From positions 606,420 through 670,419 of the forward strand of contig MU270028.1 in assembly GCA_021432635.1 (NCBI GenBank): a DNA stretch of 64,000 nucleotides, given 5' to 3'. How positions within the stretch are numbered: position 1 is the stretch's first letter; every line of letters starts with the position of its first letter. Below the pieces are notes generated by a model. The model was given only the letters and a program-made list of their open reading frames with translations, did no database searches and had not been told where the DNA came from. The DNA comes from Thozetella sp. PMI_491. Taxonomy: Eukaryota; Ascomycota; Sordariomycetes; Chaetosphaeriales; Chaetosphaeriaceae. Of the stretch, positions 1-12,169 are shown in pieces. The translations under genes were made by a program, and so were the position numbers.

Positions 1-1471
1 ATTGGATACCGGAAAAGGCCATTCCACCCATTGACAACGGGCAATATGTTGTTTCTGCGTCGAGAAAACCGACCCGAGAAAAAATAGTACTTGTCCGCAC
101 GGATGAGGAAGAATGTCAATCCGCCTAGGGCCAGCGGGCTGATGACGAGCATCGCAACGGCCCAGCTGAACAACGACTTCAGAGTCATGACCACAAATGA
201 GTAGCCGAATGTATCAAACCAGACTCCATCTGTCCCAGCGCCCTTATATGTGTCCTCCGCGGCATTCGACATTGCGCTCACTGTCTCGATGGCGCTGTTC
301 ATCATGTGCCACATGCTCGCGATGGAAGAGTGGCTGATATCATCTTGGTTGGTGTGGTACCTCGCGCGAGGACGATAGAAAGCAATATCAACGCCACGTT
401 GGCCGTAGGCTTTTGTGAAGACGGTGTAATCAGTGTCACTCTGAATGAGACCCAGGCGAAAGCCGTCGGATGCGACGACCGTTCCGAACGGGGTAGACAC
501 ACCCCGGTACGCGTCGACGACCTCCTTATCGGTGGCGCGGAAGAGAAGAGCTCGGCTGTTGGCACCGGCGCCCTCGAGATTTACAAAGGTGCGTGTGAAC
601 GGCAGGAGTGGACTGTAACCGAAGGCGCGGGAACCCCAGAGACCGTCCTCCTCGCCATTGTTGATGAGAGCGACGATTCCATGCTTCGGCTGCTGACCCG
701 GCTGAGTGAAGTAGGAGACCATCTGGAGAATGCTCACCACCGCGATGCCATCGTCACTTGTCCCATATGCGGTTGATACCCTAGTGGCTTAGTTAGATTC
801 TCGCATGATCAGCGCCGACTGCTGGGTAGGTATGCCTACGAGTCCATGTGTGCATTTACGAGCACTCCGCTGCCGGATGGAGATTTTCCTGTTTCCCACC
901 ACTCGCCTTCATCGTCCTCGCTTCCTCGAATATATATGGCCAAGTTGGTTCCTTCGAAGTAAGCGCCGAGGGCCTGCTGGCGACTGCATGATGAGCTCGC
1001 ATTCTGCAAACGGTACATGGCCATGGTTACGTTCGAGATAGTGTCATCGAATACGGTGACTGCAGGACCGGTAGATCTCTTCCGGAGCTTCACCGGCGCG
1101 CTAGAATCTCGTAGCAATGGCGATGGACTCGTCACGGCTGAGGTTTGACTAGAAGGGAGTACCCCCCCTACGGAGCTGTTCGTCCATTCCACCTCGTTTC
1201 GGTCCAGGATGGTTTGGATGCGATCGAAAAGCCATGTTCGCAACTCCTCATTTCGGCGGCTTGGTAGTGGATGAAATTTGCTTGTCAGAGTTAGTAGATC
1301 GAACCAGGCTTCGGTAACATTGACACCGCGGAGCGGCTGGTCAAGGTTTTCCGGGGCGGGCGGGAGACGTTCGTGAACGATGATGGACGGTATCAAAAAG
1401 ACGAGGTACGTCAAGATAGTCCACCCCGCCACCGGTAGCGACCCGAAGCCGAAAATATTAGACAGCTTCAT
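1..1471 (-). CDS. Vacuolar membrane protease, M28 (Pff1-like), 3' end cut by window
   Basis: Zinc aminopeptidase-like protease of the vacuolar membrane, with its peptidase domain in the vacuole lumen. Exon 1 is 1471-840 and exon 2 is 780 to beyond position 1. The 59-nt intron (781-839) has a CTAAC branch point, and the join restores the family pattern DSVST. A TM segment follows the start (FGFGSLPVAGWTILTYLVF). Then come NVTEAWFDLLTLTSKFHP, YFEGTNLAIYIRG, and the zinc-site blocks VNAHMDS, SDDG and NNGEEDG. A C-terminal TM segment is visible near position 130. The codon before Asp in NAHMDS encodes Met, where Tyr is usual; the His ligand is kept. I chose the ATG at 1471 because it leaves the usual short cytosolic leader. 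The multi-TM C-terminus lies outside the window. Confidence is high for the family. Confidence 0.85.
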
Positions 1472-2188
1472 TCTTATCCTGGCTCTGGCGTTTCTAAGAA
1501 TTATGGCCTTCGTGGTAACGGCGAGGAACACGAAAGCCAGTAACTGTTCAAGGGATGTGATTGCTATAAGCAATGGCCTGCCGAAAGAGCGCAAGCTGGG
1601 CCAGGTCCGAGCAGCATTCTGTTTCCTCGTGATGTCGACCGACGTTGCATTCGGCGTCGAGCAAGTCGTAATCTAGCCTAATCGGTCGTTGATATTGCAC
1701 AACCCATGGGGGCGCAACGAAGCCAAGACCTGTAAGCTGATCGGGGACCAGTCCTACCCTTACCTAATCCTAAGCTGCTTGGCGCTGTGCCAAGCCGGCT
1801 TGACGCACCGTAAAGAGAGTAAAGAGAGGACTTGATTTGTTCGGCTCGCAAAAACTTAGCTGATTCAGGAAGACAAACAAGGGGGGGCTGGTTCTCCTTC
1901 CTGCAGACCACATATCTCTGCCTAACCCGTACCTTGCGACCCGTCTTGGGGTGGTGTAAAGCCACAAATTTCTAACAGTATGGCAAAAGATAGATGCCCT
2001 CCTCATGCGGCAGGACTATCGTCCAAGCCCACTGTATTCTGATAGCACAACGCTTCCCAGGAAGCTACCTCGACACGTAATTGGTAATGCCATGTCAATT
2101 CCGAGTATTACCGATGGTGATTGTTGACTTTAAATACTAGAACAACATTGCTAGTACAATATATCGATATCAGAAACGTAGCGCCTGC
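1472..2188. other. Intergenic, no gene seen
   Basis: This is the shared space between the 5' end of the vacuolar protease and the 3' end of the CorA-like gene. The open frames on either strand are short, lack family features and look random. The sequence from about 2085 to 2165 is AT-rich. I see no RNA gene or repeat. Confidence 0.5.
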
Positions 2189-4414
2189 TTACGGTCCCGA
2201 ATATCGATGCCTCTCGAGCTCACTGTGTGTATGATGGTGTCCCCTGAAATGAATAAGTCGATCCAAGCTCTTCCACATGGATTCACGTTCCGACTCCGAC
2301 ATATGTGAGCCTCGCCCCTCGGGCTCCAACCAGGATGCGATCATCGCCCGTGAGCACTCGGATTTCAAAAGTAAAGTCAAAATGAGCCAAACAAAAAACA
2401 TCAAGAGAAGAGCCACGGCTGTGAAGCTAGTAAACGTCGGACTGGCAAAGGGGACAGCAGTGGACTGCATACTAAACACACCAGCTGCAAGGGCAACTGG
2501 GTAGAAGAACTACATAGCGCCACTGTGAGTCGATAATCAACTCCAATTATGGCTTCGTCAGGCTCGTGAGAGGTACTTACGAGTGTAACTACTGTTACAA
2601 CGCGGCCATAGTCGGCAGACTTCTGTTGTCGTGCCATGACTGCAGTTCGCTCGAGCGACAGCGACAACGCAATCTTATATATGCCCATCAGTGCGTGCTT
2701 GCGGAGCCTAAGTGCATGCAGCCGTATTCATTGCTTACCGCTTTCGCAAATTCAGCACAGTGGAATTCCAGGTGCTCTAGGTGCTTGTACACCAGGCGAA
2801 GCTCGTTGAAAGATCTCTCAGTCGCAGCAAGTCGACCACCGGTAGGGCCCAGCGCAAGGCCGGAGAGGACATAGTTTCTGAGATAGAGCAAATCGGCAGC
2901 AGAAAATTGGTTCCACACGAGAATCGTTTCATCAAGCGCGCCAAGCAGCTCGGCGAGAAGGCCCATGGTGCTGATCAGCCAGTTGTGGGATTCTTGGAGT
3001 TGGCCATCTAGCCTTGCCGGATTCTCTCCCGTAGCCCGCACCCAGTCGGCAGAGGAGCGGTGGGTCTTCGTCTGTGAAGTATTAGCGTAGTAGCTCCCCC
3101 AAGGTGAGTAACGCATTTGCCGGGGATAGCGGTTAGGACGATAGGAACAGTTTCGCTGTTGTCTGGAGGGAAAGAGTTCGTATAGTGGAGATGAGATAAA
3201 GTACTAACATATTCGTGAATCAGGTTCTTTAAGTGACACGCTATATTCCTCCACTCCTGCTCTACCTGGCGGCTACGTGTCTCGAGGATTGCTACAAAAT
3301 AATCTCTCGGATCCCACAGTGGCGTGTTGGCATCATGCAGTCCGCCCACCAGCGGGTCCGCAAGGAACTCCGGCATGTAATCATTGCAGGCAGCTACACT
3401 CTGGGGTGTGTCTTCGCCGTCAAAGAATATGTCGTTAAACATATACGCAGTCCAATAAAATTCGTCCACGCCAGTGATAAGGCATGAAATACAGCATTGG
3501 TGTATATAACCTCCCTTCCCATCTCCGGGGCAAAGGAAGCTAAGGCTCTTGGATTCCCGAAGCGGAGGATCATCTCCTTCTCGGGGAAGGTTTCCAGAAG
3601 TGGGAGGATAGCTTCTCCAGGCATAGTGAGGGACTTGGAACCGGAGGGAAAGGCTAGAAGAAGGCCGGGCCTATGTTTAGTCAAACGTATTAGCGAGCTG
3701 AGCAGGAAACTGCTGGTAAATTGTTGTATAGTAGACAAAGGATAAGGGGGGTTGTGGAAAACCTACAGGAAAAGTAACACCGATATAAGTGTGAAGTGAG
3801 AAATGATTGTATATAGCCTCTTTCAAATCATTAAATTGAAGGCGAGATGCTGTCATTATTAGAGCGGCGACCGTCCATCGGTCTAGATCGGCAACATATC
3901 TGCCTAGTTAGTCAGCACCGGGATGCAAATAACAGTTGTGCGAGTATTTACACTAATCTTCTGTGCAAATCGAGTTCCTGGGTCTAGATATATCGCAGTT
4001 AAAACAGGTGTGGATATGGACTGTGCTCAGCTGCCGGCCGGGCATGAGAGGACGTAGCATGCTTACTGTTGCGAGAAGACGATAGAGCTGGTAGGCTGTA
4101 TGAGGACCGCCTCCCGACCGAGTCTCGCCGGACGTGTTTCTTTCATCGACCCAGGCAACCAAGCGCTGTGGCCCTTCGTCTCTCCTGGACAAGAGGTTGT
4201 TTAGGCTGACTCTTGGGCACATTTGCGTCATTTCTGTCATCTGGAAGAGCGTCCTATCCGACTCCTCAGAGCTCAGGGTGAGATAACGGTAAGTAAAGGC
4301 AATGATGTCATCATCATCGTCAAAATCAATATTGTGCTCCCGGATCGTCTCGAAATAAGGCCTGCTTGAAGCAGCCGGTATGGCTCTTTTGGTCTTGGAT
4401 CTTGAATTCAACAT
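2189..4414 (-). CDS. CorA-like two-TM membrane protein, seven exons, 594 aa
   Basis: Exons are 4414-4067, 4020-3954, 3903-3767, 3670-3209, 3071-2739, 2697-2581 and 2509-2189, giving 595 codons with stop. Introns are 46, 50, 96, 137, 41 and 71 nt; the 41-nt one is unusually short. The ATG at 4414 is the first true ATG in frame (MLNSRSKTK). The middle carries ITGVDEFYWTAYMFNDIFFD, typical of fungal proteins that end in a CorA-like domain. The C-terminal part has a helical region (LVYKHLEHLEFHCAEFAKA), the segment MARQQKSADYGRVVTVVTLF and two TM helices around FSMQS and TAVALLLMFFVWLILTLLL. Fungal members are generally uncharacterised. The magnesium-channel GMN motif is not evident, so ion transport is only inferred. 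Each junction was fixed by frame and by branch-point plus AG. The 5' exons are less certain than the last four. Confidence 0.65.
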
Positions 4415-5894
4415 AACTCGTATTCGTGATGAGTAAACTGGTTCTACGCAAGTAAACTGAGGGGAGATACTCCTTCCTGGCGAAAATGTGCTTGACAACA
4501 GATGTGCTGGCACATCTGGACCGCCCTCGAGACGGATTTATCGCTATCTAACCGACCTACCAAGTTGCGCCATGTTTCAAGCCTAAACCCCCACCCCCAA
4601 GCCAACCCAACTGCGACGGGGGCTGCCAGTAGCAGCCGCCCAAGGGTGCTGCCCTAGCTCAATTACTGCTACAATATGCCCAACGGGCAGAGAGCAGCCA
4701 ATAGTGTGGTTCGCGGCTATCCTTGGCTTCCCGCAGACCCAACACAGCCATATATATGCATGCCTACCGTAATCATGAATGTGCCAGTTTGGGCACGAGG
4801 GAAACCTCGCACAGCGCAGGATGCACACCTTTGGTGCGCACAGTTTGAACAGTGGAGCAGGCTAATCGCATTTGACTGGCCACATTCCTCTACGCACTTT
4901 CCTTGGTCAGCTTGAGCTTGGCGGATCATGGCAGGCTGGACTCACGCAGAACCACAAGACCACCATCTGTTCGCGTCTCTATGTTAGTATCATTTGTTCC
5001 CACTGACCGTCAGTTAGTGCGTGAAACGAGTGGCTTGAGGCAAAAGGCGTCAGAAATCTCGGTACCTTCCAAAAAAAGCCTCGCAGGCGTAGCGCAATTA
5101 CAAGGCGGCCCTCTGAGCGGCCCCGGTGCGCTAATGGCGTCCGCGGGTGGTCCCTAACTGAGAAATGCGGAGAGAAGGCTACCCTAGTTCAGTGGCGATC
5201 CAGCGAGTAAAATCGAGATTAGCACTTACAGGGATGCCCGGCACCCTTGTTAGGTAGGGTTCGAGATTCAAGGCGGCACGGAAGCTAGCGAACGAGGACT
5301 CGTCTCGGGAATGACTGTTACTGGATATCTGGTTCTGGAAGGTTGCTTACAGGTCGTCTAGGCGGCATGATATCGGGCAATGTCGATAAATCTCTGTATG
5401 TTGCTGGTATCCTGTCTACGACGACCTTATTGATGATCGGGCTGTCCTCCCTGTATCGTGCCTTGCGGAAAAGAAGCGGCGACAAAATTCATCCTGGGCT
5501 GAGGCTGGGAGCGCGTGGAAAACGCGATGTGGGGCAAATAGGCATGAGTTAACACGAAACGACTGAGGAAGACGCGCGACGCGACGCGACGCGACGCGGC
5601 TCACCTCAATAGAGTAACCAATGCTAATTACTAGTGCTGCTGGTGTAGCTGAACAGCGCGCTAGCACTGGCAGGTAGGTAGCTCGGATGCAAATAAAAAT
5701 TTAATCGCAATTCACATGGGCACCCAATCGGTGATGTCAGGTGCACAGACTATAGTTCTCTGCCATGTATCCGTTTACTTTCTACATCAGTGGCAGGAGT
5801 ATTTGAGGAGACTGTCGCGCGAATCCGGAGACTCCCCGCAAGTCGCAGCCGCCTCCGCATGAGCGTCCTAATGCACCTAACACACGCAAGAGGC
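4415..5894. other. Intergenic, no gene seen
   Basis: No open frame here resembles a known protein, and I found no intron signals joining them. A short CGCGA repeat lies at 5571-5599. The stretch just before 5895 may hold unrecognisable upstream parts of the NACHT-ankyrin relic. Confidence 0.4.
5571..5599. repeat. Short GACGC/CGCGA tandem repeat
   Basis: Five to six copies of a 5-bp GACGC unit in a row. A simple microsatellite in non-coding sequence. Confidence 0.8.
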
Positions 5895-6711
5895 AGTCTA
5901 TTGCATCCGAATTGAGAGACGCATTGGCAATACAGCATGCCCATCAGGAGTTCAATGCCAAGTATCGTCCATCTCTGGAGGTCATGCTCGAATGTTGCCA
6001 AGGGCTCGTCACGATGGACCCAGAGATGACACACATCAAAGTCGCCTACTCTGCCATCTAAGAATACCCTTTTCAAAACAGAGAAACACCCTTCCCCCAA
6101 GCTGAAGTACAAATGTCATTAAACTGTTTCAAGTACTTATGTTTCGAGGACTTCCAAGGCGGGCCATGGAGGACTGGAGGCGTTGTCAGCTCCTGGGCTT
6201 ATGAGAATCCGTTCCTAGCTTATGTCGTCAAATGTTGGGGTTGGCATGCAAAACATATAGAGATTTATTCCAATGTTCAGGTAGCCCTGTGGGACTTGTT
6301 CAGTTCGAGCAATGCGACCGCGGTTGCGAATCAAGGACGGCAGTACTTAAAGGGCTATCGCGAGGAGTGTCTCAGCTTGACTCCGGTGCATCACGCCGCC
6401 CACTTTGGACTAGACTACACTGTGTGCGTTCTTCTGGACCGCGGCAGTTTCGGCGTCAATCAGGTATCAAGGATGGGTTCAACGGCCGTCATTCATGCCA
6501 CAGCGAATGGCAGCCGTCGGCGGTCCACATGGCTGCCCGGGCCGAGAACCCTGCAGCTCTCAACGCGCCCTTACAAGCCCATGCCGTAGTTAACTTAATT
6601 GACTGCGAAGGCCTCACGCCACTGGATTACGCTCGGAGGAGCAGGAATCATGCGTCGGAGAGACTTTTGCTTGCTGCCGGCGCTACCGTGGGGATAGCGG
6701 AACCTGCCTAA
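5895..6711 (+). pseudogene. NACHT-ankyrin (NLR-like) gene relic, C-terminal part
   Basis: The frame that contains IASELRDALAIQ, CCQGLVTMDPEMTHIKVAYS, SLNCFKYLCFEDFQ and ENPFLAYVVKCWGWHA matches the usual order in fungal NACHT-ankyrin proteins: the segment after the nucleotide-binding domain, then the linker, then the start of the ankyrin array. Ankyrin-like blocks follow: LTPVHHAAHFGLDYTVCVLLDRG, then in another frame GLTPLDYARRSRNHASERLLL. There is an in-frame TAA at 6059-6061 and a frame change at about 6510. The NACHT domain and most ankyrin repeats are missing. These STAND/NLR-like proteins act in non-self recognition in fungi. This copy is almost certainly dead. Confidence 0.75.
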
Positions 6712-6928
6712 TGTTGTCCCATGTGTAATACCCTATCCCGATGGTATATGTACTATTTTCACTGTCCTATCATGAGGTGCCACAGCCTAGTGGTATATAA
6801 TGAGAAGGGGAATCCACCACATTGTTGAGGTACCTTCCACAGTTATCTATGGAAATAGAGCACGGCGAATGGCTGATCTAAAAACAAGCCGGCTGCTATT
6901 GCTCTAAGATCTTTTAGCCTAGCTTTGC

Positions 6929-8294
6929 TTAGAATTCATTTAACATATTCAAAGCATCTTGCTCATGCGCCACGAGGTCTAGGTCATCGATGGCCTTTGA
7001 TTGAGACCCCAGCGCTGCTCTGAGCTCGTCCGGATTGACATCGATAGGCTGCCCACACGCGATCTGACCCATTCTGCGGCTCGAGTCAATGACCTGTTGG
7101 CATCTGGGCAGTCGGACTGAGTCGTATGCACGGAATACGGCTTCAATTTCGTCGGCGGAGCGTATGGCTCGAAAGAGCACTGCAAGCACCATGGCGTCTT
7201 CAATAGCCATTCCGACGCCGAACCCCTGCCAAGGGGTTGTCGCATGGGCCGCATCGCCGACAATACAAACACGACCGTTAGCATAGGTAGGTGTGGCTTT
7301 GTGTTCCCACTGAGAATAACCCTGGGGATCCGGTTGGTCGAGTGTTAGCTGTAGTTTGGTTAGTTACGTTCCAGCTAGATGGAATGGCTGAAGTTTCACC
7401 TCGATTGCACCTTTCCCTATGGGCCCATCAAGCCAGTTCTGCAACACATCCGTTAGAAGCTCTCTCGTAAGAGCTCTCTTTCGATCTTTGGGGAAGTCTG
7501 TCTCCACTGTCGATATGACGCATTGCACCATTGTCCTATCCTCCAAAACGTCGTGCATGATGAAGGCTTTATCCCCAACCCAACTGTACTGCCGATCGAG
7601 CTGGAAATGCTCCTTTCCGAGCGTTTTTACAGCTTTATCAAATGGCACCAGAACTCTTGAGTCCCAGAATCCGGCAGGAGTCGCAGCATACTTCTCGGCA
7701 GATTCTTGAAGGACGTATCCGCGCACGGAGCTGAAGATGCCATCGGCACCGATAACAGCTTCAAAGGAATTAGTTGTTCAGTCTTGGAACGTGACCTCCA
7801 CTCCATTTTGAGTCTCTTTGATTCCAATTAGCTTCTTGCCGGCGTGTAACGATTCTTTGGGCAGCGGGGCCAGTAGTTCGCGTAGGAACGATGCGCGATG
7901 GAGCACCTGGTCTCTTTCCCCTTCGGACGGGCTTTCTCCAAAGTCAATCACCAGTGTTCCGGCTTTTGGGCCTGATCCCTGAATCACGATCAGCCTATGC
8001 ACGGCGCTGTGATCTAACAGGCATCGAAGGACGGCGTACTATAACGGCGCGAGTCGAGTTTAGGGGGACAGCTCCTGCTCTCTCCAGCAGCTGCGGCGCC
8101 GAAGGGATGGCGCGTCCTAGCGCTCGCTGAGTATCTGTTGACAATCCTAACGCGGCACCCCGTTCCGAAAACTCAGGTGCGGACTCGTAGATATGGATCT
8201 CCAGATGGGGAATCTGGACGAGGGCATTTGCGATGGTGGCTCCGGCGAGCCCCCCGCCAACAATAGCGAGTCGAATCCGCGCTTCGCCTTCCAT
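6929..8294 (-). pseudogene. FAD-dependent monooxygenase (salicylate hydroxylase-like) with one in-frame TGA
   Basis: Exons are 8294-8040, 7978-7400 and 7348-6929, with introns of 61 and 51 nt, giving 417 residues if the stop is read through. It shows the N-terminal FAD-binding GGGLAG motif (about residues 13-18), the middle block AVIGADGIFSSVRGY and the second FAD motif GDAAHATTPWQG near residue 309. The family hydroxylates or epoxidises aromatic or polyketide substrates with NAD(P)H and O2. Codon 152 (7780-7778) is TGA inside QD-stop-TTNSFEAVIGADG. Relatives usually have Gly there, so a single G-to-T change in GGA would explain it. No intron can remove the codon. Everything else is intact, so the loss is recent, or it is a sequencing error, a segregating null or a readthrough. 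Start ATG at 8294; the more upstream TTG is not a eukaryotic start. Confidence 0.8.
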
Positions 8295-9031
8295 GGTCGA
8301 TCTGTGCAGGAACAAGGGCGCACCTGTAACGATTTCTTTACCAGCGTTGATCGAGGCGGGACTATGAATTCAAGGGAAGCGAAGGCTGCGCCTTTTGCTG
8401 CCGGAAAAATGCACAGGGTCCGAAATGTTGGCAGTCTAAAAGCCGTAAAGGCGAAGGCCTGCTGCGGCCGCTCTCGGTGTGATCGGTTAAATATATCTCT
8501 AGCCTGTTAGTTGTGTTAAAATGCACGCCGGGCAGGGCCTGGTCGCACAGCAGAAGGACTTTGACCCGGCAATGGCGCCTTTTCGGCCATCTCAGCACTC
8601 ACACCAAAGGCCCTGTGGTTGAGCACACCGAACGCCCAGGAACCAACAACCCTTTGTTTAGTCTTTTCCCCACCATGTTCTAAGCGTCTGCTTACCATGG
8701 TCTTGGAAATGCCGTCAATACCCCCTATTCCGATACCCCTATCCGCGATCCTGGCACAGGTTTTCTGGGGCCCCGGATATTCCATATATTGAACAGAGTT
8801 TACTACTAACTATCCGGGGGAGGTGTCAACCGAGGAGCATAGCCTTTACTCAATTGTCTAAGGTATACTTTGACGCAGCCCACTAGACGGCCTGCGCGTG
8901 AGCTAACTGTTACCTCGCCCGACATATTTCCATACATAGGCTTGTACTACTATCTAGTATCGCATTTACGCTCTTGTATTCACTAAAAGGCGGGTAAGGG
9001 ATGTCGCTATTCTCATATCCCCACACCCATT
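8295..9031. other. Intergenic, no gene seen
   Basis: This lies between two divergent units, the monooxygenase (-) and the transcription-factor relic (+), so it probably held both promoters. I see no protein-like frame. Confidence 0.45.
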
Positions 9032-10160
9032 ATGTCAGCGAATGAGTTCGTCGCTAGAAGCCGCCTTCGGCCTACCGACAACAGAAACTTGGCTGAGGGA
9101 GCCTGCCGCATTGATACCGAGCCACCCTGCACCACGTGCCGGCACCTAAACGTCGAATGCAGCTTCGAGGGCCCACCTGCCAAAAGGAGAGAGCCGCGCC
9201 CTACCTCGGCGGACGCATCTCAGGGCCAGGATACTTTACCCAGGGGCCGGAGACGATACTGCCAGAAACTACAATATTTGCCGACGATGTCGAAGGAAGT
9301 CCATGCGTGCGACATGGATCCATGGGGAGGGTCATGGCAGACATGGAAACGCCGTCAGGCGGTTCAGCATCCGTCCCGGCCCACGAGTTTCGGTCGATCG
9401 TATCGGAGAAACCGCCCCTGGAGACAATACCTACTCGGTATATTGCCTTTCCCGAGCAGTTTGATCGAGAAGATCTTGCTTGGCAGGAGATGCTGGTAAA
9501 TCGGGTTCCGTCAGCGTCCAGCCTGATGAGACCTGGCGCTGCGCCAGATATGCCCTCTCCGTCATCGGATCCAGTCAGGTCCCTCGATGATACGGACGGA
9601 TTCTTGGCCCAATACTTTGGGCTCTCGGGAGAGACAGATCCATATCTCATCCGACATTTTCGTTTTGCGTCCGAGAGTGACTGCCGCTTCTTCAAGGTGC
9701 ACTTCCGTCGCGTCGCTGCCGAGTGGAATGACCTCGAGTCCGCGGTGCCAGTCCACTTCATGACCAGCTCTGACAAATTAGGGAACCTGATGAAAGCGGA
9801 GACCACCTTGCAGCCGGAATATTAGCCCAAGAAAGCACGAGCCGAGCTCGATGATCTTGTCAGCCCAGTGGATGGCTGCCGACTAGTCAGCCTGCAAAGT
9901 CCAATCTTAGATTGTATGCCTTCGCGCTCAAGGATGATGACTGATTAGACTTTTGCGATTTGTGCGTCCGAGCCTGCCAGTTATCTCCCGTACTCGGCTT
10001 GGAATAGCGACTCCATCACAAATTGTCGACACCAGCACTTTGTTAGACATCCCCTTCCACCTTCTGGCAGCCATCTACGCCATCTCGATTCAGTTTTGCC
10101 ACTTAGACTCGGACCTGTGTGTATCGAATGTCTACGTCAAGCCCCCGAAGCGCCGGCAGC
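9032..10160 (+). pseudogene. Zn2Cys6 transcription factor relic, 5' half
   Basis: From 9032 the frame keeps only the second half of a zinc cluster, PPCTTCRHLNVECSFEGPP. The first Cys-x2-Cys is gone. The frame then changes at about 9200 and continues with FLAQYFGLSGETDPYLIRHF, FKVHFRRVAAEWND and SAVPVHFMTSSD. These are recognisable pieces of the linker ahead of the fungal_trans domain. An in-frame TAG sits at 9823-9825. Beyond it, AELDDLVSPVDGCRLVSL and then RFVRPSLPVISRTRLGI and LDIPFHLLAAIYAIS continue the family order. After about 10160 the match stops abruptly; the rest of the same kind of gene resumes at 12508. Several lesions make this non-functional. Confidence 0.75.
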
Positions 10161-10403
10161 ACTCAACGGCTAGATTCGGAGGCGACAACGATGAACTTGC
10201 GGGCACAAAGGTAGTTGTTATGGCGTTGATTCTTGTGGTGGGGGAGATCCCCCACCAAAACTAAGCCAAGTAGTACTCGGTCTGTGGCTTGCGCCACCGC
10301 CACCGCCACAGCGGCCGTGATGTCCCCCACGAGATGTATTTACCTAGGTACCTACCTTGGGTAGGTAGGTAAAAGCAGTGGTTTGGTGATGCGACAGTAT
10401 GTT

Positions 10404-10646
10404 CTATACAGGGGTATCTAGGGTCGTGGGGTTGTTGTGGTTGTCGTCATATGGAAAGATCGTCTGCGGTCCCTCTTCCGGAGGGCCTTGAAAGACAATG
10501 ACTCCATCGGGAGTCTTCTGGATTTGGTCCTTGCACATCGTCATTTCGTTGTGAGTAGCGAGAAACTCCATACCCTTCAGGACCGAGTGCTTGACTGTTA
10601 CCTGGTTAGGATAGACGGTGTAGACTAGCTGAGGCCTTTTGGTGCG
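10404..10646 (-). other. Coding-like fragment of unknown origin
   Basis: An 80-codon open frame with no start codon of its own. It reads as natural protein, with short blocks such as VYTVYPNQVTVKHSVLKGME, FLATHNEMTMCKDQIQ and TPDGVIVFQGPPEEG, and ends DTPV-stop. I do not recognise the family. It could be the last exon of a captured gene or a retroelement piece. In-frame stops upstream and the surrounding low-complexity DNA argue against an intact gene. Confidence 0.35.
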
Positions 10647-11827
10647 CTACTGTGGAACGCGGTTTACCTGAACCACACATAATTTAACAGGTTTGATGGG
10701 AAGGAAAGGGACCAAGATGTATTCCTAAACCGGTTCTCCCTTACGACAGATTCGACGGACATTATTGCCGTTAGGGCTGTAGTTAACTCTGGCGTCAAGC
10801 ATCTATCCGTGTCTAGCTTTATCAAGCTTTTTCTTTAGTCTAGTAGAGATTCTTCTAAAGGCTAAGCACTAAAGAGTGTATACTGCTAGGAAGTTCGGGG
10901 TCCTTCCCTGACGGAGGGGGTTATTAATGTGTGATTGATAGATGTGTTGCTGCGAGTTGTGCAGGCTGATATCGCATTTGCGAATGGACTGTTCTAGGAA
11001 GTGAACGACGATGGTTGGTGTGTTTCCTGGTTAATCCACTGTATGACGAGGGCTAGGAAATACCGCTGTTCTCCTAGCTCTAAGTGTAAGCGTGTAGTGT
11101 AGGTCGCGTGGAAAATGTCAGTAGGAATGAGTTATAGTCCGTCGGACAGTATGACATATTTGTCACCGATGCTGCCTTCCCCCGTATACCATGATTGTAC
11201 TTGTCCGTTTGGCATACTCACAAATCTTACGGGATCTATACTGTCTTCTAATTTTAAAACTTGTCCCACCGGGGCAGCCAACTTGTCGACAGTATGTTCA
11301 GGCTTGAGAAAGGACTTTTTCGGGTGGTAGGATTAACGGCGGTGGTGGTAGAGATGAACGGCTGGGTGTCGGGGAAGCGGTCGAAAAGCGCTAATGGCAA
11401 GACAAATAGAAAAGAGATCGAAGTCAAGGAGAAGAGGAGGTAAAGTGAAGGTGGTGGGAAGCAAAAGCCTTTCCTGGGTCTCTCTAAAAAGGTGAGAGAC
11501 CAGTGGTAGTAAAAAGTGGTGGTAAAATTTAATGGTGAGAAATCGTCAACCAAGTCAGAAGTCGTTCACACGCCACCAGGCCCACCCCCCTTCTCAATTT
11601 CTTCTCTTGTTTAGCTCCTCTCTCATAAGTTTATTGTACTCTAGATTTAACTCCTCCTCATTATCCTCTATCCCCTGTTCCATCTCCTATATTGTCTTAA
11701 TGGACTGACCCCTATCGAGAGGTGTAACCCTCCTCAAATACTCCTGCCTTGCCACATAGTTCAAACTATTCACATGGGCTTTTCTAACCTAACTTCTCGT
11801 CGTAGGTTCAATAACATTCACTCACAT

Positions 11828-12169
11828 CTAATCCCTGGCGGACCACTTCTCAAGGTCTTGTCTATCTAGGATAGAAGACGGGTGCCCGCATGTCGCCTTC
11901 ACACCCCCACCAGCTCGACAAAGGTTTAGTTTGAGGTCTCGTGATTCCAGAACACGCTCCCACATCACCAGGGTGCCATCGGGAAAAATGGCTTCTCCGT
12001 CCTCCCGATTATCTCCTGACCTCCGTACTTCATGCTGTCGAGTCCACCTCATATCCTCACGGGTGTCCATTGTGCGTTCATAGAGGTCCTCGGGGTTCAC
12101 CTGTCCGTTGATAACCGCTGTCACCCATTGGTCTCGGCTATCCCGGGAACTTCTAGTGCTGAAGGCCAT
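11828..12169 (-). other. Coding-like ORF of 113 aa, unknown
   Basis: The frame starts with ATG at 12169 and reads through charged, protein-like sequence (EDLYERTMDTREDMRWTRQH, then FPDGTLVMWERVLESRDL). No domain is recognised. It lies inside the DNA that splits the regulator relic. It may be a gag-like or captured fragment. Confidence 0.25.
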
